Shown one piece after another: positions 1 to 10,770 of a stretch of DNA of 64,000 bases. A program made the position numbers and the translations under genes. The notes below the pieces were generated by a model. The model made no database searches and was not told where the DNA came from. It was given only the letters and a program-made list of their open reading frames with translations. Each line of letters begins with the position of its first letter. Positions within the stretch are counted from its first letter, which is position 1. The DNA is from CAVQFO01 sp963711725 (GTDB lineage Bacteria > Pseudomonadota > Gammaproteobacteria > Nitrococcales > Aquisalimonadaceae), in contig CAVQFO010000023.1 in the NCBI GenBank assembly GCA_963711725.1, positions 248,001-312,000 on the forward strand. Direction: 5' to 3'.

Positions 1-243
1 CTGCGACGCGGAGACTTCTTCGGCCCCGGGCCGGGTGGATTCCCCGCCCACATCGATAATGTCCGCGCCCTCTTCCACCATGCGGTGGGCACGATCGATA
101 GCTTCGCCGGGAGAGATGAAATCACCCCCGTCCGAAAAGGAATCGGGGGTGACATTGAGGATGCCCATGACCGCGGGCCGGGACAGGTCCAGCGACTTGC
201 CCCCACAGTCCAGAAAACGAGACCCGTGTTGCCCTGACAACAC
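1..243 (-). CDS. folP: Dihydropteroate synthase, N-terminal part (cut by window start)
   Basis: Cytoplasmic enzyme of folate synthesis that joins p-aminobenzoate to the pterin pyrophosphate. Only the first 81 codons are present. They contain the hallmark MGILNVTPDSFSDGG pterin-binding loop, followed by a VGGESTRPGA motif, both diagnostic for the family. The chosen start is a GTG at 243-241 preceded 7 nt upstream by GGAGG; a TTG follows directly and is the alternative. It lies 54 nt downstream of ftsH on the same strand, the ftsH-folP order seen in many gammaproteobacteria, so co-transcription is likely. Confidence 0.93.
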   Translation of the reverse strand, partial: MLSGQHGSRFLDCGGKSLDLSRPAVMGILNVTPDSFSDGGDFISPGEAIDRAHRMVEEGADIIDVGGESTRPGAEEVSASQ

Positions 244-297
244 CTGCGAACCTCCCTTCGCCGCACGGGCGGGCCATTTGGCCCGCCCGCTCTTCCG

Positions 298-2238
<1,941 letters not shown>

Positions 2239-2401
2239 GGCGGGACACCTCGATTTTCAGTTGAAGCCGACGGCGGGCCCTTCCGCCCTCGGCGATGGAA
2301 ACTCAGTCAGTTGCGTCTGGCCGATTACTTCAAGTGCGGCTCGCCGACCCCGGCACGCGGCCGTTGACGGCGGCAAACCCACACGATCGCCTCAAACACT
2401 A

Positions 2402-3022
2402 CTACACCTTCATTTGGCGGGCCAACAGATACACCTCTCGACTCCGCCCCCGAGACGCTTTGGGCTTGCGGGTCACGACGCGGGTGAAGTCCGTTCGAAG
2501 CGCCTTGAGGTATTCGTCGAAACCCTCTCCTTGGAATACCTTGACCAGAAAATCGCCTCCAGGTTTCAAAACCTCCCGTGCGAACTCCAGCGCCAGCTCC
2601 GCCAGATACATGGCTCGGGGCTGGTCCACGGCCACCATACCGCTGATATTGGGGGCCATGTCGGACAAGACAAGATCAACAGGCGCGCCCGACAAGGCCT
2701 CGCGAAGCAGATCCAGGGCCTCGTCCTCAGTGAAATCCGCCTGAAGTACCGTCACCCCCGCCAACGCGTCCATGGGCAGGACGTCCAGCGCCACCACATG
2801 GCCGGTGTCGCCGATCAGATCGCCAGCGTACTGGGACCAGCCGCCGGGCGCGGCGCCCAGGTCCACCACCCGCATGCCCGGCTTGAGCAATTGGTCCTTG
2901 TCCTGGATTTCCTTGAGCTTGTAGACAGCCCGCGAGCGAAAACCTTCCTTTTGCGCCTGCTGCACATAGGGATCGGAGAAATGCTCCCGCAGCCAGCGGT
3001 GACTGCTCTTACTGCGGGCCAT
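2402..3022 (-). CDS. rlmE: 23S rRNA 2'-O-methyltransferase RlmE (FtsJ/RrmJ)
   Basis: Methylates the ribose of U2552 in 23S rRNA late in 50S assembly. The 206-residue product from the ATG at 3022 (MARSKSSHRW) matches the usual family length. It has the SAM loop VVDLGAAPGGW and the catalytic K-D-K-E set: VYKL near the N-terminus, VLSDMAPN, FLVKVFQGEG and a late SREVYLL. The open frame extends further upstream, but that extension is not family-like; an ATG at 3037 is the other option. The start overlaps the end of the small membrane ORF upstream, and ftsH follows 163 nt downstream. Confidence 0.95.
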   Translation of the reverse strand: MARSKSSHRWLREHFSDPYVQQAQKEGFRSRAVYKLKEIQDKDQLLKPGMRVVDLGAAPGGWSQYAGDLIGDTGHVVALDVLPMDALAGVTVLQADFTEDEALDLLREALSGAPVDLVLSDMAPNISGMVAVDQPRAMYLAELALEFAREVLKPGGDFLVKVFQGEGFDEYLKALRTDFTRVVTRKPKASRGRSREVYLLARQMKV

Positions 3023-3308
3023 CGCCGCCGTCTCCATCGGGGCCGGTTGCCACGATTCCGGACACCACGCGGCGGATGCGCCAAAGCAGCCAGCCCGCGC
3101 CAACGACGCCCACGGCGGCCAGGACCAGGACCTCAAGCAAAGGTGCGAGGTCGAGCACGGCCAACGTCAGTACCGCGCACAGGGTGAGCAATATCCACAG
3201 ACCCAGGTCGAAACGCACTCCTGCCAGCGGATCAGGCGCTGTGGCTGCGGCCGGGGAGCGTGCTACACTTCGCCGGTTTTCGGGGTGATTGTTCGGCAAA
3301 CGGGTCAT
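3009..3308 (-). CDS. Possible small two-helix membrane protein
   Basis: A 99-residue frame from an ATG at 3308, with a polar N-terminus and two hydrophobic segments (about residues 35-57 and 58-78). An arginine-rich turn and a Gly/Asp-rich tail follow. Its stop codon overlaps the start of rlmE by 14 nt, as expected of translational coupling. In pseudomonads a small membrane protein gene occurs in this neighbourhood, between greA and rlmE. Against it, the first codons overlap the start of yhbY on the opposite strand, so the true start may be internal. No family assigned. Confidence 0.4.
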   Translation of the reverse strand: MTRLPNNHPENRRSVARSPAAATAPDPLAGVRFDLGLWILLTLCAVLTLAVLDLAPLLEVLVLAAVGVVGAGWLLWRIRRVVSGIVATGPDGDGGDGPQ

Positions 3309-3609
3309 GATCAAACTCAACCAGGATCGTAAACGCTATCTTCGTCGGCTGGGCCACGAGCTCAAGCCCGTGGTTTTGATGGGCGGCGCCGGCCTCACCG
3401 AGGCGGTCATGGCCGAGATCGAGCGTGCGCTCTACGATCACGAGCTGATCAAGGTGAAGGTGGTCGCCGACGACCGGGATGAGCGCAGTGAATACGTGGC
3501 CCGCATCTCCGAGGCCACCGATGCGGCCCTGGTGCAGCGCATCGGCAACATCGCGCTACTCTATCGCCCCCACCCCGAACCGGCCAAACGTCGCATTCCC
3601 ATGGCGTGA
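3307..3609 (+). CDS. yhbY: Ribosome assembly RNA-binding protein YhbY (CRM domain)
   Basis: Small CRM-domain protein that associates with pre-50S particles. The 100-residue product from the ATG at 3307 (MIKLNQDRKRYLRRLGH) has the conserved GGAG loop followed by LTEAVMAEIERAL, the core of the CRM fold. An upstream in-frame ATG at 3289 exists, but the family starts at MIKL or similar. It is transcribed against rlmE and greA and ends tail-to-tail with greA across a short hairpin. Confidence 0.92.
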   Translation: MIKLNQDRKRYLRRLGHELKPVVLMGGAGLTEAVMAEIERALYDHELIKVKVVADDRDERSEYVARISEATDAALVQRIGNIALLYRPHPEPAKRRIPMA

Positions 3610-3627
3610 CGGGCATCACCCCGTCAC
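3606..3627. terminator. Hairpin between the convergent yhbY and greA ends
   Basis: Perfect 8-bp stem GTGACGGG/CCCGTCAC with a 6-nt loop, overlapping the yhbY stop codon and lying 10 nt from the greA stop. There is no U-tract on either strand, so a bidirectional terminator role is inferred from position only. Confidence 0.35.
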
Positions 3628-3636
3628 CGCGTCGGT

Positions 3637-4113
3637 TCATTCGTACCGGACCTCGGCGATCTCGTAGTACCGGGTTCCGCCCGGGGCCTCCACGGCCACT
3701 TCCTCGCCTTCCTCCTTGCCCACCAGTGCCCGCGCAATGGGAGACTGGACGGAGATCAGGCCCTCCTTGATGTTGGCTTCGTCCTCGCCGACGATGCGGT
3801 AGGTCGCTTCCTGGCCGCTGTCGCTGTCGATCAGGTCCACCGTGGCGCCGAAGATCACGCGACCATCGTTCTTGATGGTCGTAACGTCGATGATCTGCGC
3901 GTTCGACAGTTTCGATTCGATCTCCTTGATCCGCCCTTCGGTAAAACTCTGCTGCTCGCGGGCGGCATGGTATTCCGCGTTTTCCTTGAGATCGCCGTGG
4001 GCACGGGCCTCGGCGATGGCCTCGGTGATACGCGGGCGCTCCTTGGTCTTGAGGCGGGTGAGCTCCGCGCGGAGCTTTTCAGCGCCCTGAACCGTCAGAG
4101 GGACCTTGCTCAT
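3637..4113 (-). CDS. greA: Transcription elongation factor GreA
   Basis: Rescues backtracked RNA polymerase by stimulating transcript cleavage. The 158 residues are the standard length. The N-terminal coiled coil carries the acidic tip in DLKENAEYHAA, with the catalytic Asp and Glu, and the C-terminal globular domain ends in GGTRYYEIAEVRYE. Its ATG overlaps the carB stop by 4 nt, so it is the last gene of carA-carB-greA, a common gammaproteobacterial order. Confidence 0.97.
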   Translation of the reverse strand: MSKVPLTVQGAEKLRAELTRLKTKERPRITEAIAEARAHGDLKENAEYHAAREQQSFTEGRIKEIESKLSNAQIIDVTTIKNDGRVIFGATVDLIDSDSGQEATYRIVGEDEANIKEGLISVQSPIARALVGKEEGEEVAVEAPGGTRYYEIAEVRYE

Positions 4114-7100
4114 ACAGTGGCCTCCTTGTGCAAATCCTGCAGCCGGTGCACCTCGCCGGCGTCGAGATATTCCAGGGCCAGGCAGGTGGCGCGTGCTCCG
4201 GCGATTGTAGTCGTATAGCTCACTTTATGATGCAACGCCTCGCGGCGGATTGAATAGGAGTCGGCAATGGCCTGCCGTCCCTCGGTGGTATTGACGATCA
4301 GATCGATGTCATCGTTCTTGATCGCATCCACCACGTGCGGCCGACCCTCACGCACCTTGTTGATCACCTCGCAATCCACGCCCGCCGCCGCCAGGGCATT
4401 GGCCGTACCGCGAGTGGCGATGATGCGGAAACCACGCTCGTTGAGCGTCCGGCCCACGTCCAGAACGGCCTCTTTGTCGGCATCCCGCACGCTGATGAAG
4501 GCGCATCCCTTGCGGGGGAGGTTCACGCCCGCGCCCAACTGGGACTTGGCGTAGGCCTCGCCGAAACTGTGGCCGATGCCCATCACCTCGCCGGTGGATT
4601 TCATTTCCGGACCCAGAATCGGGTCCACGCCCGGGAACTTGATGAAGGGGAACACCGCTTCCTTCACCGAGTAGAAGCTCGGCACCACCTCGCGAGTGAC
4701 CCCCTGCTCGGCCAGCGTCTTGCCCGCCATGCACCGGGCGGCGATCTTCGCCAGAGGCAGGCCGGTGGCCTTGGAGACGAACGGCACCGTACGCGAGGCC
4801 CGGGGATTCACCTCCAGGATGAAGATTTCGTGGCCCTTGATGGCGAACTGGGTGTTCATCAGGCCCACCACCTTCAGTGCCTTGGCAAGCTGGCGAACCT
4901 GCTCGCGCAGCCGGTCCTGGATGGCCGGCGACAAGGTGTACGGCGGCAACGAACAGGCGGAATCGCCGGAATGAACACCCGCCTGCTCGATATGTTCCAT
5001 GATGCCGCCGATCAGGACGGCCTCGCCGTCGCAAATGGCATCCACGTCCACTTCCACGGCATCATCCAGGAAGCGATCCAGCAGCACCGGCGAGTCGTTG
5101 GATACCTTGACCGCCTCGTTCATGTACTGGGTCAGCTCGTCCTCGCCGTAGACGATCTCCATGGCGCGGCCGCCCAACACGTAGGAAGGCCGGACCACCA
5201 GCGGATAGCCGATTTCCCGGGCCAGCTCCATGGCTTGATCAGCGGCGCGGGCCAGGCGGTTGGGCGGCTGCTGAATGCCCAACTGCTCGATCAGACGCTG
5301 GAAGCGCTCGCGGTCCTCGGCCAGATCGATGGAATCCGGCGTGGTGCCGATGATGGGGGCGCCTTCGGCTTCCAGATCGCGGGCCAGTTTCAGAGGCGTC
5401 TGGCCGCCGTACTGGATGATCAGGCCTTCGGGGTTTTCCTTGTGTACGATCTCAAGCACATCTTCCAGAGTCAGCGGTTCGAAATACAGCCGATCCGAGG
5501 TATCGTAGTCCGTCGAAACCGTCTCTGGATTGCAGTTGACCATGATGGTTTCGTAGCCGTCTTCGCGCATGGCGAAAGCGGCGTGCACGCAACAATAGTC
5601 GAACTCGATACCTTGGCCGATGCGGTTGGGGCCGCCGCCCAAGACCATGATCTTGCGCCGATCCGAGGGCAGCGACTCGCACTCCTCCTCATAGGTGGAA
5701 TACATGTAGGCCGTGGCCGAGGCGAACTCGGCGGCACAGGAGTCCACGCGCTTGTAGACGGGGCGCACATCCTGCTCGTGGCGGCTGCGGCGCACTTCGG
5801 TTTCCTGGATGCCCAGCAGCTTGGCAATGCGGCTGTCCGAAAACCCCCGTCGCTTGAGGCGGAACAGATAGTCGCGCTCCAGGGCGGCCTTGCCCCGCTC
5901 GCGCACCTCGGCCTCCACTTCCACCAGTTCCTGGATCTGGGCGAGGAACCACGGGTCCACCGCGGTCAAATCGAACACATCCTGAACGGTAAAGCCGGCA
6001 CGGAACGCATCGGCCAGGTAAAGGATGCGCTCGGGGCGGGGCATCTTGAGCTGGTGCTTGAGATGGCTGTTGGCGTCCTTCTCGCTGAGATCGGTGCGCT
6101 CCTCCAGCCCGTCCAGCCCGATTTCCATGCTGCGCAGGGCCTTCTGGAAGGATTCCTGGAAGGTCCGGCCTATCGCCATGGCTTCGCCGACGGATTTCAT
6201 CTGGGTGGTAAGCAGCGGCTCGGCCCGGGCGAACTTCTCGAAGGTGAAGCGCGGGATCTTGGTGACCACATAGTCGATGGAGGGCTCGAACGAGGCTGGC
6301 GTGGCGCCGCCGGTGATCTCGTTGCGCAACTCGTCCAGCGTGTAGCCAACGGCCAGTTTCGCAGCCACCTTGGCGATGGGGAAGCCGGTGGCCTTGGAGG
6401 CCAGGGCCGAGGAACGGGAAACGCGGGGATTCATCTCGATCACCACCATGCGCCCGTCTTCCGGGTTGATGGCGAACTGGACGTTCGAACCACCCGTTTC
6501 GACGCCGATCTCACGCAACACTGCCAGGGAGGCGTCGCGCATGATCTGGTATTCCTTGTCCGTCAGCGTCTGGGCCGGCGCCACGGTGATGGAATCGCCG
6601 GTATGCACGCCCATGGGGTCGAGATTCTCGATGGCGCAAACGATGATGCAATTGTCGTTCTTGTCCCGCACCACCTCCATCTCGTATTCCTTCCAGCCGA
6701 GGACCGACTCCTCCAGCAGGATCTCGTTGGTGGGCGAAAGGTCCAGGCCACGCTCCACGATCTCCATGAATTCTTCACGGTTGTAGGCGATACCGCCGCC
6801 GCTGCCGCCCAGCGTGAACGACGGCCGGATAATGGTGGGAAAACCGATCTGGACCTGGACCTGCAGCGCCTCTTCCATACTGTGGGCAATAGCGGCGCGG
6901 GCGGTCCCCAAGCCGATGTCGGCCATGGCCTCTTTGAAGCGCTCGCGGTCCTCGGCCTTGTCGATGGCATCCTGGGAGGCGCCGATCAGCTCCACCCCGT
7001 TGCGTTCCAACACCCCTTCGCGATCCAGATCCAGAGCGCAGTTCAGCGCTGTCTGGCCACCCATGGTGGGCAGAACGGCGTCGGGCTTTTCCTTTTCGAT

Positions 7101-7331
7101 GATCTTGGCGACGGTCCGCCAGTTGATGGGCTCGATGTAGATGGCGTCCGCCATCTCCGGGTCCGTCATGATCGTGGCCGGGTTGGAGTTCACCAGGATG
7201 ACCCGGTAGCCCTCCTCGCGCAGGGCCTTGCAAGCCTGGGCGCCGGAGTAGTCGAACTCGCAGGCCTGACCGATCACGATGGGACCGGCGCCAATGATCA
7301 GGATGCTATGGATGTCGGTACGCTTGGGCAT
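4110..7331 (-). CDS. carB: Carbamoyl-phosphate synthase, large subunit
   Basis: Makes carbamoyl phosphate from bicarbonate, ammonia and two ATP, for arginine and pyrimidine synthesis. The 1073 residues cover the two tandem ATP-grasp halves and the C-terminal allosteric MGS domain, starting MPKRTDIHSILIIGAGPIVIGQ. Duplicated glycine-rich motifs (GGSGGGIAYN and GGRAMEIVYG) mark the two phosphorylation sites. It lies 93 nt downstream of carA and overlaps greA by 4 nt. Confidence 0.98.
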   Translation of the reverse strand: MPKRTDIHSILIIGAGPIVIGQACEFDYSGAQACKALREEGYRVILVNSNPATIMTDPEMADAIYIEPINWRTVAKIIEKEKPDAVLPTMGGQTALNCALDLDREGVLERNGVELIGASQDAIDKAEDRERFKEAMADIGLGTARAAIAHSMEEALQVQVQIGFPTIIRPSFTLGGSGGGIAYNREEFMEIVERGLDLSPTNEILLEESVLGWKEYEMEVVRDKNDNCIIVCAIENLDPMGVHTGDSITVAPAQTLTDKEYQIMRDASLAVLREIGVETGGSNVQFAINPEDGRMVVIEMNPRVSRSSALASKATGFPIAKVAAKLAVGYTLDELRNEITGGATPASFEPSIDYVVTKIPRFTFEKFARAEPLLTTQMKSVGEAMAIGRTFQESFQKALRSMEIGLDGLEERTDLSEKDANSHLKHQLKMPRPERILYLADAFRAGFTVQDVFDLTAVDPWFLAQIQELVEVEAEVRERGKAALERDYLFRLKRRGFSDSRIAKLLGIQETEVRRSRHEQDVRPVYKRVDSCAAEFASATAYMYSTYEEECESLPSDRRKIMVLGGGPNRIGQGIEFDYCCVHAAFAMREDGYETIMVNCNPETVSTDYDTSDRLYFEPLTLEDVLEIVHKENPEGLIIQYGGQTPLKLARDLEAEGAPIIGTTPDSIDLAEDRERFQRLIEQLGIQQPPNRLARAADQAMELAREIGYPLVVRPSYVLGGRAMEIVYGEDELTQYMNEAVKVSNDSPVLLDRFLDDAVEVDVDAICDGEAVLIGGIMEHIEQAGVHSGDSACSLPPYTLSPAIQDRLREQVRQLAKALKVVGLMNTQFAIKGHEIFILEVNPRASRTVPFVSKATGLPLAKIAARCMAGKTLAEQGVTREVVPSFYSVKEAVFPFIKFPGVDPILGPEMKSTGEVMGIGHSFGEAYAKSQLGAGVNLPRKGCAFISVRDADKEAVLDVGRTLNERGFRIIATRGTANALAAAGVDCEVINKVREGRPHVVDAIKNDDIDLIVNTTEGRQAIADSYSIRREALHHKVSYTTTIAGARATCLALEYLDAGEVHRLQDLHKEATV

Positions 7332-7424
7332 ACTAACCTTCTCGCAGATGTGTCCGTGTTTCAGGGCGCCGGCGCGGTTTGCCTGTGCGGCACCCGCCCT
7401 GGCCTTGCTGACCCGCCGGGCGGC

Positions 7425-8567
7425 TCAGCTCGCGTGTTCCTGCATCAGCTCGACGAAGTACTCGAACAAGGGGGCGACGTCGTGAGGGCCGGGACTGGCC
7501 TCCGGGTGCCCCTGGAAACTGAATGCCGGCTTGTCCGTGCGGTGGATCCCCTGCAGGCTGCCGTCGAACAACGAGCGGTGGGTGGCACGCACCGTCTTCG
7601 GCAGGCTTTGCTCGTCCACCGCGAAGCCGTGATTCTGGCTGGAGATCATTACTCGGCCGGTTTCGATATCGAGCACCGGATGGTTGGCGCCGTGATGGCC
7701 GAACTTCATTTTTACCGTGCGCGCGCCGCTGGCCAGCCCCAGCAACTGATGACCCAGGCAGATACCGAAGGTGGGCAGGCCGCTGTCCACGATCTCGCGG
7801 ATGGCCTCGATGGCGTAGTCGCAGGGCTCCGGGTCACCCGGGCCGTTGGACAGGAAGACGCCGTCTGGCTTGAGGGCCAGAACCTCCTGGGCCGGGGTCT
7901 GGGCGGGCACCACCGTGATCCGGCATCCCCGATCCACCAGCATGCGCAGGATGTTGCGTTTCACGCCGTAATCGTAGGCGACGACGTGGTATCGCAGGTC
8001 CTGATCCGGTCGCTCGGCGGCGTCCTCGAGCCCCAGGTCCAGCTCCCAACTGCCCCGGGTCCAGGAATAGCTCTGGGTCGCGCTGACTTCCTTGGCCAAG
8101 TCCATGCCCTTGAGGCCGGGGAAAGCGCGGGCGGCCTCGACGGCCGTTTTCTCGTCGACGGTGCCGGCCATGATGCAGCCGTTCTGAGCACCCTTCTCGC
8201 GCAGAATGCGGGTCAAGCGCCGCGTGTCGATATCGGCGATAGCCACCACGCCGTTTCGCCGAAGGTAATCCGGGAGATCCTCCGTGGACCGCCAGTTGCT
8301 GACCCGCGGCGGCAGATCACGGATGATCAGCCCCGCCAGCTTGGCGCCGTCTGATTCGTCGTCGATGGGCGTGGTGCCGACATTGCCGATATGGGGATAG
8401 GTCAAGGTAACCAGCTGGCGGCTATAGGATGGATCCGTGCAGATCTCCTGGTAACCGGTCATCGCGGTGTTGAAGACCACTTCGCCGGTAGTTTGTCCGT
8501 CGATGCCGATCGACGTACCCCTGAACAGGGTGCCGTCTTCCAGCACGAGTATGGCCGGTGCGTTCAA
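7425..8567 (-). CDS. carA: Carbamoyl-phosphate synthase, small (glutaminase) subunit
   Basis: Class I amidotransferase that hydrolyses glutamine and channels ammonia to CarB. The 380 residues include the nucleophile Cys in FGICLGHQLL and the His-x-Glu in QGHPEASPGP. The start is TTG at 8567, preceded by AGGAGG with 5 nt spacing; no ATG fits better. A long leader with an intrinsic-terminator-like hairpin and a good sigma70 promoter lie upstream. dapB, which often precedes carA in relatives, is absent here; the divergent neighbour is an ABC transporter. Confidence 0.97.
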   Translation of the reverse strand: MNAPAILVLEDGTLFRGTSIGIDGQTTGEVVFNTAMTGYQEICTDPSYSRQLVTLTYPHIGNVGTTPIDDESDGAKLAGLIIRDLPPRVSNWRSTEDLPDYLRRNGVVAIADIDTRRLTRILREKGAQNGCIMAGTVDEKTAVEAARAFPGLKGMDLAKEVSATQSYSWTRGSWELDLGLEDAAERPDQDLRYHVVAYDYGVKRNILRMLVDRGCRITVVPAQTPAQEVLALKPDGVFLSNGPGDPEPCDYAIEAIREIVDSGLPTFGICLGHQLLGLASGARTVKMKFGHHGANHPVLDIETGRVMISSQNHGFAVDEQSLPKTVRATHRSLFDGSLQGIHRTDKPAFSFQGHPEASPGPHDVAPLFEYFVELMQEHAS

Positions 8568-8589
8568 CAGCCCCTCCTAATACGCGCGC

Positions 8590-8625
8590 AAAAACGGGAG
8601 GGATCTGTCGATACCCTCCCGTTTT
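8590..8625 (-). terminator. Terminator-like hairpin in the carAB leader (candidate attenuator)
   Basis: A perfect 12-bp stem (AAAACGGGAGGG at 8591-8602 pairing with 8614-8625) with an 11-nt loop. On the minus strand it is followed by a run of five U, so it is a textbook intrinsic terminator. It ends only about 22 nt before the carA start, and no upstream minus-strand gene needs terminating. It most likely acts inside the carAB leader. Pyrimidine or arginine control by attenuation is inferred, not shown. Confidence 0.6.
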
Positions 8626-8720
8626 ATGGATTCGGAATATGCTTCGTGCAGCCTCAAGCAGTGTTTGGAAACCGGGTGTTTCCGCGCACCCGTAAAGAGC
8701 CTCACCGAGAAGCGGCCCAG

Positions 8721-8749
8721 ATTTTAGCGGACAAGGCTTGTGGTGTCCA
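8721..8749 (-). promoter_or_regulatory. Predicted sigma70 promoter of carAB
   Basis: On the minus strand, -35 TGGACA (8749-8744), a 17-nt spacer and -10 TAAAAT (8726-8721). Each box differs from consensus at one position. It would start transcription near 8714, giving a leader of about 145 nt that contains the hairpin at 8590-8625. A second small hairpin, GGAAAC/GTTTCC, lies at 8667-8683 within that leader. Confidence 0.6.
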
Positions 8750-8880
8750 TCTTCGTCGACCCCAACAACTTGTGTCGAACCCCTGCCCCCAGTAAACTGC
8801 AGGCCTCCCGTCCACGCCCACGCCTGTTCTCGGCGGCGGCGCAAACATCACCCACACCGGCAAATGCATCGGCTATCCGA

Positions 8881-9825
8881 ATGAAGGCGTTATCGCTCAA
8901 GAATCTGCACAAGACCTATGACAGCGGCGTGGTCGCACTCAAGGGCATCGATCTGGATGTCGAGGAAGGCGACTTCTTTGGCCTGCTCGGCCCCAACGGC
9001 GCAGGCAAATCCACGGCCATCGGGATTATCAGTTCCCTGGTGACCAAGACAGGCGGTTCGGTCACGGTCTTCGATCACGACCTGGATCGGGACAAATGGG
9101 CCGCCAAATCCTGCCTGGGCCTGGTTCCGCAGGAGTTCAACTTCAACAACTTCGAGCGCGTAAGCCAGATTGTGTTGAATCAGGCGGGCTACTACGGCAT
9201 CCCCCGGCGCGTGGCGCGGCAACGGGCGGAGCGCTATCTCAAGCAGTTGGGCCTGTGGGAAAAACGCGATGCCGTGTCGCGCACCCTGTCCGGCGGGATG
9301 AAACGGCGCCTGATGATCGCGCGGGCGCTGATTCACGAACCGCGCCTGCTGATCCTGGACGAACCCACGGCCGGTGTGGATATCGAACTGCGCCGCTCCA
9401 TGTGGCGCTTTCTGGAACAGATCAACCGCGAAGGCACAACCATCATCCTCACCACCCACTACCTCGAGGAAGCGGAGGGTCTGTGCCGCAATATCGCCAT
9501 CATCGACGACGGCGAGATCATCGAGAACACCGAAACCCGCAAATTGCTGCGCCGCCTCAGCACCCACAGTTTCATTCTCGATGTGAAAGGCCCGATCCGC
9601 CAGGCGCCGGAGCTCGACGGTTATCGCGTGACACTCCGCGACGAAAACACCCTCGAGGCCGATGTACAGGTCAATCAGTCACTTACCGACCTGTTCGCGC
9701 TACTCCAAGCCCAGGGCGTCGAAGTGGTAAGCATGAAGAACAAGGCCAATCGACTGGAGGAATTGTTCGTTCGACTCCTGGACGACAACAACGACCAGAA
9801 CACGCCCGCCGCCCAAACCGCCTAG
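8881..9825 (+). CDS. yadG: ABC-2 type transporter, ATP-binding subunit (YadG-like)
   Basis: ATPase of a two-component exporter. The 314 residues from the ATG at 8881 (MKALSLKNLHKTY) contain Walker A GPNGAGKST, signature LSGGMKRRL, Walker B LLILDEPTAG and the switch His in LTTHYLEEAEG. The length fits E. coli YadG (about 308). The open frame continues upstream without family similarity, so this ATG was chosen although no clear Shine-Dalgarno precedes it. The permease follows after 20 nt. The substrate is not known for this family. Confidence 0.92.
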   Translation: MKALSLKNLHKTYDSGVVALKGIDLDVEEGDFFGLLGPNGAGKSTAIGIISSLVTKTGGSVTVFDHDLDRDKWAAKSCLGLVPQEFNFNNFERVSQIVLNQAGYYGIPRRVARQRAERYLKQLGLWEKRDAVSRTLSGGMKRRLMIARALIHEPRLLILDEPTAGVDIELRRSMWRFLEQINREGTTIILTTHYLEEAEGLCRNIAIIDDGEIIENTETRKLLRRLSTHSFILDVKGPIRQAPELDGYRVTLRDENTLEADVQVNQSLTDLFALLQAQGVEVVSMKNKANRLEELFVRLLDDNNDQNTPAAQTA

Positions 9826-9845
9826 ACGAGCATCGAAGACCGCAC

Positions 9846-10619
9846 ATGCAATTACAGAGAACACTGATCGCTCTGCAGACCATTGTCATCAAGGAGACCC
9901 ATCGCTACATGCGGATCTGGGTCCAGACCTTGCTGCCGCCGGCCATCACGATGACGCTGTATTTCGTGATTTTCGGCAATCTCATCGGTTCCCGAATCGG
10001 ACCGATGAACGGCTACAGCTACATGCAGTTCATCGCCCCCGGCATCATCATGATGTCTGTGATCACCAACTCCTATTCGAACGTGGTGTCTTCGTTTTTC
10101 GGAGCCAAATTCCAGCACCACATCGAAGAGATTCTGGTCTCCCCCACGCCAAACATCGTCATCCTCCTCGGATACCTGGCCGGGGGCGTGGGCCGGGGCC
10201 TGCTGACGGGCCTGATCGTGACGGTGATTTCGCTATTTTTCACCCATCTCCATATCCACAACCTGTGGATCACGATTTCAGTGGTCTTCCTGACCTCGGT
10301 GCTGTTTTCCCTCGGCGGCTTCATCAATGCGATATTCGCCCGGAAATTCGACGACATCTCCATCGTTCCCACCTTCATTCTCACGCCCCTGACCTATCTT
10401 GGCGGCGTGTTCTATTCCATTTCCCTGCTGCCCGAGGCGTGGCATCGCGTCTCCCTGGCCAACCCGATCCTCTATATGGTCAACGCCTTCCGCTACGGCA
10501 TCCTTGGTGCATCGGACATCCCCATCGGCACCGCCTATTTCACTATCTTGTTGTTCATTTTCCTGCTGGGCGGATTCAGTCTGTACCTCCTGCACAGAGG
10601 CACCGGACTGAGAACCTGA
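9846..10619 (+). CDS. yadH: ABC-2 type transporter, permease subunit (YadH-like)
   Basis: Membrane partner of the preceding ATPase. The 257 residues start MQLQRTLIALQTIVIKE and show about six hydrophobic segments typical of ABC2_membrane. The signature stretch LTPLTYLGGVFYSISLLP precedes the last helices. Length and order match E. coli yadG-yadH. A hairpin without a strong U-tract (10706-10724) lies between it and pncB. Confidence 0.92.
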   Translation: MQLQRTLIALQTIVIKETHRYMRIWVQTLLPPAITMTLYFVIFGNLIGSRIGPMNGYSYMQFIAPGIIMMSVITNSYSNVVSSFFGAKFQHHIEEILVSPTPNIVILLGYLAGGVGRGLLTGLIVTVISLFFTHLHIHNLWITISVVFLTSVLFSLGGFINAIFARKFDDISIVPTFILTPLTYLGGVFYSISLLPEAWHRVSLANPILYMVNAFRYGILGASDIPIGTAYFTILLFIFLLGGFSLYLLHRGTGLRT

Positions 10620-10705
10620 CTCCCGGCCGAATCCGGCCACCACCGCCTGGATATCTCCGGCTCCAGGCACTACATACACAAAGAGACTGGCAAATCCACT
10701 CCCGC

Positions 10706-10724
10706 GACCGCCCTTGCGGCGGTC
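10706..10724 (+). terminator. Weak hairpin after the yadGH-type genes
   Basis: GACCGCC/GGCGGTC 7-bp stem with a 5-nt loop, followed by a mixed pyrimidine stretch (GTCTTTCT). It could attenuate readthrough into pncB. The U-tract is poor, so this is tentative. Confidence 0.3.
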
Positions 10725-10770
10725 CCGCGCGTCTTTCTGTAACCACACGCTTTGCAAGGAGCCCGACTGA

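Noticed and set aside
4335..8354. A 1339-codon open frame on the plus strand opposite carB and carA
   Set aside because: It is antisense to two certain genes, has no family features and is His/Gly/Leu-rich, as expected of a high-GC shadow frame.
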